Positions 57,621 to 64,000 of a stretch of 64,000 bases of DNA are shown here, one piece after another (position 1 is the stretch's first letter; each line of letters opens with the position of its first letter). Location of the stretch: assembly GCA_015227615.1 (NCBI GenBank), contig JAALGZ010000071.1:48636-112635 (forward strand). The letters are read 5' to 3'. The DNA is from Labyrinthula sp. Ha (Eukaryota; Sar; Bigyra; Labyrinthulida; Labyrinthulaceae). A program made the translations under genes and the position numbers. The notes below the pieces were generated by a model. It saw nothing but the letters and a program-made list of their open reading frames with translations, made no database searches and had not been told where the DNA came from.

Positions 57621-57730
57621 TGTTGTTGTTGCTAGTGACTAACTTGTAGTCTTCAATACTATTGGCTGTTTAGGACAGAGGAACTAACTAACTAAGAATT
57701 TCTCTAGAAAACCAAAGACTTACTACAACA
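57621..57730 (+). repeat. 3' LTR of the copia element
   Basis: 110 bp, identical to the 5' LTR except for one position, followed by the target duplication TATTT (57731-57735). It overlaps the end of the internal coding region. Confidence 0.95.
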
Positions 57731-57735
57731 TATTT

Positions 57736-58171
57736 TCTTTATTCATTTGATATATTGCTTCAGGTATGAAGTTTTTTTACTCCTTTGAGTGGTCAAAAAA
57801 GTTGTTGATATCTTTATTACAGAGCAAATGAGAAAGCAAAGCTGCTCTTCCAGATAAAACAATGAGGACAAAGTTAGTTTTATACAGCTGTCTTAAAACG
57901 CTTTTTCGATGAAAACTGGTTTACTCTTTTCTGAAAAAAAGCAGAAAGAAATATTATGTGTAATGTCGCAAAGATTGATATCTAAGACTGTATACAGAGA
58001 ATAAAAAGGAATTCTAACTGGAAATTACTCTCTTGATATAAATATCTACGAAGGTCAACTTTTCTACTTTTTTTGTTATACAGGCAAAAATACTTATCTT
58101 TACAAGTCAATATTCAACTTCTGTCTAAAATCATCATAACTCTTGTATCCCAAATTCTTTTCTATTGTATC
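57736..58171. other. Spacer between the copia element and the sulfotransferase
   Basis: No frame or repeat recognised in about 440 bp. Confidence 0.5.
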
Positions 58172-59035
58172 TTACCAGGTTTTTTCAATCAATTGTTTCA
58201 CTTCTTCTGGAATTGTTTTCCCTCCAACTGTTCTTCCAGATCTAACTACATCCATTGATTCAGCTCCTCCCATAACTGCACGTAATTCTGGCATCTTTTG
58301 AAACTTTCTTTTCATAACATCATTAGCTCCAAACTTATCTTTATTCTCTTTCATATATTCAAAAGAAGAATATTTTACAGCAGCATCACAACGAGCTTTA
58401 AACTCTTCTTGTGGCAGTTTATCCAAACCCATAAATCTTCCAATCTTCTCAATATTTTCTCTTGGATTCTCTTTCATATCTTCATAAAAAAGAAACAAAG
58501 CTTAATTTGGTTTTCTTTTCATCAGCTCAACATAGGACATAATATATTGAGTTGGTAAAGGAAAAACACCAGGATTTTCAAGCTATGATTTAGCAAAAGC
58601 AGTCATTAAACAAGTGGATGGGTTTGCTATAGGTGACTTCAAGATAAAATGGTATAAGGAGAGAAACGAATCCTGTGGATTTCTAGTTACAAAGATATGT
58701 TTTCCTTCTTTTGCAAAGTTTTCATTCGTTTCATGACTTTTAAATACTCTTGGGGAATATTTATGGCCAGCGTCCAAGTCTTGGTCAATATCATAAGCTA
58801 TTACATCCCAAGGAGTTTCCAAAAGGATATCTTTGAAATCTGTGTCTCCATTTGAACGAAGCATGTGACACATCTGGAGGGTCCAAGTTGTTCCACATTT
58901 TGCTTCTATTGCTACGAAGATATCATCTTCTCTTTTCTTAAAACGTCTGCCGACTTCTTGAGCTTTTGCGGAAAAGAACCCACTTTTTCCATCCAAGATA
59001 TTTCTAACTTCTGCAAGTACTTCTTTTGTATCCAT
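58172..59035 (-). pseudogene. Cytosolic sulfotransferase frame interrupted by TAG and TAA
   Basis: The enzyme family moves sulfate from PAPS to hydroxyl or amine acceptors. One frame of 288 codons, the normal length of the Sulfotransf_1 family, runs from MDTKEVLAEVRN to QLIEKTW. Landmarks: the 5'-phosphosulfate loop IEAKCGTTWTLQM (about 43-55), the 3'-phosphate site FVTRNPQDSFLSLYHF, FLFYEDMKENPRENIEKIGR, and the C-terminal VRSGRTVGGKTIPEEVK (usual RKGxxG). Two stops break it: TAG at 58585-58583 (FAKS*LENPG) and TAA at 58504-58502 (KRKPN*ALFLFYEDM). No frame change, no other lesion and conserved motifs on both sides, so loss was recent or the stops are read through. Neither stop lies in an obvious intron. 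There is an AT-rich upstream region without the TTGCCCAAAATT box. Confidence 0.85.
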
Positions 59036-59049
59036 TTTTTTATTTAGTT

Positions 59050-62000
59050 TTATTTTGGTTTCGTCGGGTTTATGAAAAAATCACCTAGAAACAAGTAGGA
59101 AAAACTCCCTGATCAAAAGTTTGAGACCTTATCCGAAAACCCCGACGAATTATATATAGAAAGTTATATTTTGGTTTTACATAACTGGGCCAAGTTATTC
59201 TAGATGAAACTGGATGTTATTATTTGCTACAAGTTGTTTATGATCATAAAGTTGTTTCTTTCTCAAAAGTTTTCGATCTTCTTGGTTTTAGTAGTTCGAG
59301 ATATCAAGACTATTGAATTGATTGAATTGAAATGATACTTTCAATACTCTCATAAACTCGATTTATACGAATAAAGAGAAAAAGACTAAACTTGTTATAC
59401 AATTAAAGAACTTATTTATAGTAGGTTGTGATAGGTTGAAAATTTGGTGAGCAAAGAATTCATTTGACAGAAACGTTGTTCGGGTAGATGGGATTTGTTC
59501 AGGTAGAAAATAACTAAACAAAGCAACTGTTTTTTCCAAAGGTAGAGTGCATGGAAACCAGCTTTGTAAGCCTGGATGAGAATGTTATATCAGTATGTAT
59601 TGCAAAAAGAGTGCCGAAATTTTAATTTCTACTAACATTTTTTATAAACATATAGGTATATCTGCTAATTGAGAAACTTACTTAATTCACAGAGCAGCAA
59701 GGTTTTGAATTCATTTAAAAAGCTGTTGATATATTTTGGTGTCAAAACCTAGAGCTATTAAAAAAATAATAGTTTATTATTGTTAGATTTAAGTAACATG
59801 TTTACTTCTAAACTATATTTGAATAAGTTTTCCTCCGCAGTCACTGTCTTCTGTCATATTTACTTTATTTCCGACTGAGTCTTCTGAAGAATAATATCTT
59901 TGGAAATAATTAAAAGTCAAGCAGCTACTTTAGCAAAAGGGCTCAGTTAAAAAAACGCGATAAAAGATTCTACAGGTCTATTCTTTAGTTACTGGCCGAA
60001 GCTACATCACAGGATTTTTACCTTTATGCCAATTAGGTTCCAAAAGAACCTTAGTTTTAGTTGTACCTTAAGACCAGTTCTTCAACAAGTGTTGCACATA
60101 GTTATCTTTAGAACCACCTACGTACAGATACTGAACACAGTAGCTTCCATTATTTATTCAATTAAACCTTTGAAGACTAAGACTTCATTTATAACTCACT
60201 ATAATTATAGCCTCAAGTGCCAAACTATCGCAGAGCGCAGTGGATCTCGTCAGTTCCGAAGATTAGTATTTAAAACGAAGTTCAAAGAGGGCTCCATAAT
60301 CCTATTCTTTCGTAACAAAAAACTCTATGAAACTAGTTTCCAGTGAATGACATCTAAGATTTTACGATTGAACTAGTAAAGGTGTTTGGTGATGGATTAA
60401 GTTCAAAGAAAGAACCTTAGTACCAAATACACGTAACTCATACACAGGCTTTATCTCTTAAGCAACTAAATGTCTCGTTTTCTCTCGTATTGTTTTGATA
60501 TTTTACACAATCTCGAGACTGCATCGACTGGAAAAAGGTAATTGTCTATCAGTATTCCGGGTATCGAATCAACACTCGAAATATGGGAATACGAATCAAC
60601 CTAAGATTATCGAGTCGAATATATCCTTTGGTCAATCACACCAATTCCAAAATATCTGAAAACTCAACTTCCTTATTAAACTTAACGTTTGCTAACATTA
60701 AGACATTTGCTTTCATTCTTGTTCCATCTACTATTCGGAATACAAGTATCTCTGTTACAAAAGTTTGTTCCTACACTACCACTAGAATAGCTTAATTATT
60801 GATGCATTGTGAGCACCAGCGTGCACAGGAATTTGTCCGCCACCTGCTATGAGTAGTTACTTGTTCTAGATCTCAGGAATCTTACTGTTTAAGCTCATTT
60901 GAAGGCTGATCATGTATATCAACATATATTTTCCTCTCTGCTATGTCATGTAGATTTACTGACAGAGGTTTTCTCTAAATTAACTTAGCTGCTTACTATT
61001 CTTCCTTTCTAACGATTCCGATGAAACTCAAGGTTTCTTTTTCAGAGCTCTCAGATTTTTGGTCAACTATATTATAAAATCCTGAATCACTTGTGTATCT
61101 TACCTGCAAATCCTTCCCAAAAAAATATTACAAATGATTGAAGATTCCATTAAACACAATTCCGTTATGTTCTATAACTCCAGTTCCGATAATGTCACTT
61201 TGGTACCAGTGAATTCCTACTTGACAGAAGCTAGGAAGTATTTGCGCATTAACTTTTACTTTACAAATGTTTGTACACATGACGTTCCTTGGAGCATATC
61301 GCATATAGTCTGCCGGAAATATCAAAAGTATAACATTTTATTAGATATCCCTGCATAGGCGTCCCAAACTAATACCTTTTGCTTTTATTCTGCTAAGTTA
61401 TAGTTCTTGATATAACTACCTTTCCATCATGTTTTTGTCATATTTTTTTATACATTTTGCCACCATTAATACACAAGCTCAAGTGTTCATATCAAGCTCT
61501 GTGCTATTTTGCCAGTAGGGAAAAATACTTGATTGACTAATGGCAAGAGTCTTCTTTCGTATTGAAAATGTATTGCTAAATTTTTTTCATATGATACAAC
61601 AATGTAGATACTTTCACTTACATCTTGATCCCTCTGTTAGAATAGTACACATTTACAAATACAAGTTCTACTTTCGGTTTTGTTTGCTACTCATTACGAT
61701 GAAGAAATTCTTGCTATGGTTGCTTATAATAAACTTACTGATCTGTGTAATCCTTGTTATTTAGGACAGTTATGACAATCAAGAATATTTCTGAATGTTG
61801 AAAATAAAACAAGAAAATATTCAACCTGTGGCTCATCCAAAAGACTAAATAATCCGTCCACCTCTAAGCTAGACAACTTTTCCTTGGATAAGAATTTCAC
61901 ACCAGTTTTCACTAGAAGACCTGAGGGCTATGCTTTAAGTGTCGTGATGAGTAGGTGACAATGTTGCCTTTAGAATTTGCGCAACTCTTAAGACAAGATT

Positions 62001-63010
62001 TGTTTACCTATATTAACCTGAGCTTAAAACATAAGCATAATAGAATGAGTTGTAAAGTCTGGTTAACTAAAAATTCAGTTAAGAATGCTCCTCGAAACTA
62101 TTGGTTAAGGGAAGGTAATATTAGCTTTATTTTGCGTCTCACCTGTGCCTGCTACTCCGATGCCGTCTCAATGTTATAAGAAAAACTAAAACAGTAACTA
62201 GAGCAGTAATATATCTGCCATTAAAATCAAGTTTTTATGTTTTTTACCCTTCTTTGATCAGGTTAATTATAAATATGTATATCAAAAACCAAATTTTAAT
62301 ATTCTCTAACTTGAAATATTCAGAAAATGTCTCCAGATTTGTGTCCAAATCTTCTCTTAGTGGCATTCAATTTCAAACAGCACCAGGGGCTTTACCCCAA
62401 GTTAACGACCAAAGCTACGAAGAGGCGCTTTCACCTTATCCATCGTAATGACTAAAAAGTTGAAGAGGATTATATTGCCTTTGGTAGATGAGTTTGCTAT
62501 TGGATATCTTTGCTTCCAATAATTATATTTACAAACTGGACCTTTCAGTAAGTGCAATATGATCTAGGTGGATTATTTGGGAACAATGGAAGGGATAATC
62601 AACCAAAATTAAGAAGCCTTGCAGGGGGGTTATCCGGTGCAAGAGATTTCTTCTGAATGAAATATAAACAGGAAATACACTGCGCTCAGTAAAAAATAAG
62701 CCACAATAAATGGGTTAGTAAGGAGGCTCACGAAATTAATCAGTTTGGGAAGCATCGTGAAGTATATAAATGGGGGTTTTGGACCATGGGGAGTTCATGG
62801 CAACTCTCAGAATTTTTTGAAACGTCCGGGAACATGCTGAAAAACCCCGATTTTGCAAGTTTAAGCTATCCACGCAGTTTGGTAGAAACTCTCACTAGTA
62901 TATTCGGAATCTACGCCCTTTTTTACGTACCCTATGAAAAATTCAGCTTCTGAAACGCCGGGATTACCGAGATACGATCCATTTTATATTCCTTATTGGC
63001 ATAACGTTAT
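59050..63010. other. Subtelomeric gene desert with a G+C-richer patch
   Basis: No supported gene. The longest frame (106 codons at 60,026) has no motif and is expected by chance. From about 62,590 to 62,980 the composition shifts to nearly even G+C, with runs of G and C (GCAGGGGGGTTATCCGG, GGACCATGGGGAG, AAAACCCCGATTTTG), unlike the sequence on either side. This may be a fragment of another element or a non-coding RNA, but no family was recognised. Confidence 0.5.
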
Positions 63011-63014
63011 GACG

Positions 63015-63356
63015 ATTGCCCAAAATTTTTCTTAGTAGATTCATGCTTGTTGAGAAGGGCCATATGGCCCAACCTTTTTGAATGACCAAAAAAGACATTC
63101 CACTAACGGAAGACTAATGTCATACCGATATGCCAAATTCATTCCGGTAACTTTAACTAACAAAATTTTTTTTGATAATCTTAAAGTATAAATAATGGCC
63201 ATATGGCCCAGCTTACCGGAACTATAATCTTATACTGGTATACCAAATATGTTCCGGTATTATATTGCCCAAAATTTTTTTCCAAATTATGAAATCATCT
63301 AAGATGGTCATATGGTCCAAATCTTCAAAAAAATTTTTTTTGGCCATATGACCCAA
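63015..63356 (+). repeat. Subtelomeric palindrome repeats with promoter boxes
   Basis: Four related palindromes occur: GGGCCATATGGCCC (63057-63070), GGCCATATGGCC (63197-63208), GGTCATATGGTCC (63305-63317) and GGCCATATGACCC (63342-63354). Between them, ATACCGATATGCCAAAT with ATTCCGGTA, and ATACTGGTATACCAAAT with TTCCGGTA, mark two diverged units of about 139 and 108 bp. Two full ATTGCCCAAAATTTTT boxes lie at 63015-63030 and 63264-63279, pointing toward the last gene, 417 and 168 bp before its ATG. Confidence 0.65.
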
Positions 63357-63446
63357 TTATTTTATATTTGTGAATAACTTCATAATTTGTGAATAGTTTT
63401 GTTAAAAGCAAACCAAATCTAAACAAAACATAATATAAATATAAAC

Positions 63447-63707
63447 ATGCCAAGACCGAACATTAGAAGAAGAGCATTCAGACGAGAAAGTGCTAGTCAG
63501 ATAAATAGTCTCTTATTCTTGAGAGACTTAATGAGGTACGAAGTCCACCACATGAATTATGCTGAGAGAAATAAGCTAAGGGCAATTATTAGAAAGTTGA
63601 GAAAACGTGCTAATGATCTAGAAGAGGTACTCGAGTACATTGAACTTAGACATGCATTTGGAATTCCAGAAACATCAGAAAGTGAGGATGGGAATGAAGA
63701 AGACTAA
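63447..63707 (+). CDS. Small charged protein, last gene before the telomere
   Basis: 86 residues. Basic start (MPRPNIRRRAFRRESASQ), helical middle rich in R/L/E (LRAIIRKLRKRANDLEEVLE) and acidic end (ETSESEDGNEED). No membrane segment or signal. The basic N-terminus could bind nucleic acid. I do not recognise the family. The gene reads toward the telomere and stops about 207 bp before the TTAGGG array. Its upstream region carries the subtelomeric palindromes and the TTCCGGTAT plus ATTGCCCAAAATTT pair also seen at 11.7 kb, which supports a real transcribed gene. Confidence 0.6.
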   Translation: MPRPNIRRRAFRRESASQINSLLFLRDLMRYEVHHMNYAERNKLRAIIRKLRKRANDLEEVLEYIELRHAFGIPETSESEDGNEED

Positions 63708-63813
63708 GTTTCTAGCAAACATTAAAGTTTAAACAACTTGACTTGGGAATTTTTAAAGGACTTCATATATTTCTATTGTAAATACTTGTGAAAGAGGATT
63801 ATTCTTCTTATTA

Positions 63814-63914
63814 ATGTAGTATGATTTATGTAGTAGGTTTAAGTAGTATGATTTATGGACTAGGTTTAGGTTTAAGTAGTATGATTAGTGTAGTAGGTAT
63901 GGGTTTAAGTAGTA
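63814..63914 (+). repeat. Degenerate repeat block next to the telomere
   Basis: About four partial units starting GTAGTATGATT and ending in telomere-like TAGGTTTAA or GGGTTTAA, with spacing of about 27-33 bp. Part of each unit resembles a mutated TTAGGG repeat (GGTTTAGGTTTAA). It merges directly into the perfect array at 63915. Confidence 0.75.
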
Positions 63915-64000
63915 TTAGGGTTAGGGTTAGGGTTAGGGTTAGGGTTAGGGTTAGGGTTAGGGTTAGGGTTAGGGTTAGGGTTAGGGTTAGGGTTAGGGTT
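63915..64000 (+). repeat. Telomere, (TTAGGG) x 14
   Basis: 86 bases of uninterrupted TTAGGG reach the window edge in the orientation expected for a right chromosome end (G-rich strand running 5' to 3' outward). This marks the end of the chromosome. Confidence 0.98.

Larger units (their letters stand above)
53530..57730 (+). mobile_element. Ty1/copia LTR retrotransposon, young fossil copy
   Basis: A 4,201-bp element with 110-bp LTRs (TGTTG...CAACA) and a 5-bp target duplication TATTT on both sides. Parts in copia order: gag-like region with two CCHC zinc knuckles (about 53.7-54.5 kb), a protease with a DSGA-type site, integrase with its zinc-binding head and catalytic core (about 54.9-55.7 kb), reverse transcriptase (about 56.2-57.0 kb) and RNase H (about 57.1-57.6 kb). 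A purine-rich tract directly precedes the 3' LTR. Integrase before reverse transcriptase places it in Pseudoviridae/copia and not gypsy. The two LTRs differ at one position in 110, so the insertion is recent. The coding part is nevertheless broken, by about half a dozen lesions. G+C is higher than in the host genes around it. Confidence 0.95.

Noticed and set aside
60026-60346. 106-codon open frame
   Set aside because: Expected a few times by chance in this amount of AT-rich sequence. No motif or codon bias.
1-64000. Genome-wide reassignment of TAA/TAG to glutamine
   Set aside because: Conserved genes end at the right place on TAA (MND1, ARPC4, PP1), TAG (aminoacylase-1, EGF-7TM neighbour region) and TGA (36271, 15306). 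The code is standard; only individual loci show internal UAR.
1-64000. CRISPR array, rRNA operon or organellar/bacterial operon
   Set aside because: No regularly spaced direct repeats, no rRNA-like conserved blocks and no bacterial gene arrangement were seen.

Overview
This is the right-hand end of a chromosome from an AT-rich protist. The last 86 bases are uninterrupted TTAGGG repeats running to the window edge. The genes are eukaryotic (MND1, ARPC4, katanin p60, PP1, ribosomal protein eS27, aminoacylase-1, TatD nuclease). They use the standard code with TAA, TAG and TGA all acting as stops, and carry very small spliceosomal introns of 29-33 nt. An Arp2/3 subunit, an actin-family protein and two seven-helix membrane proteins suit an amoeboid or flagellate protist. 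The sequence alone does not let me name the lineage.

Layout. 1-3.5 kb is a tight island: the tail of a membrane protein, a TMEM144-like transporter, a small protein with a thymosin/WH2-like start, MND1 and ARPC4. 3.5-10.2 kb holds no supportable gene. 10.2-16.4 kb is a second island: aminoacylase-1, a large single-pass membrane protein, a divergent actin-related protein and two unknown genes. 16.5-20.2 kb is empty. 20.2-22.2 kb holds two damaged or oddly read genes on the minus strand. 22.8-24.5 kb is a decayed LINE, followed by almost 9 kb of desert. 33.4-37.9 kb and 41.5-45.3 kb are very AT-rich, very compact islands: a proline-rich protein, TatD nuclease, katanin, a 7TM protein, eS27, PP1, a coiled-coil protein and an EGF-headed 7TM protein. 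They are separated by a 3.6 kb desert.

From 45.3 kb to the telomere the chromosome is gene-poor and element-rich. There is a Mutator-like DNA transposon with perfect 19-bp inverted ends (49,643-52,687). There is a young Ty1/copia element with 110-bp LTRs and a TATTT target duplication (53,530-57,730), a fossil with several breaks. There is a sulfotransferase frame broken by two in-frame stops. Finally there is one small gene behind a block of palindromic repeats, then degenerate and perfect telomere repeats.

The most interesting signals are regulatory and structural. A strand-oriented TTGCCCAAAATTT element lies 20-120 bp upstream of several genes, with one copy for each gene of a divergent pair. 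The eS27/PP1 promoter is an array of CCAAT boxes. An ACGGTA cluster lies upstream of the EGF-7TM gene. Two otherwise intact frames are interrupted only by TAA/TAG. No CRISPR, rRNA or convincing tRNA gene was found. I saw no clear novel multi-gene system; the best candidates are the promoter code, the micro-introns and the UAR-broken genes.
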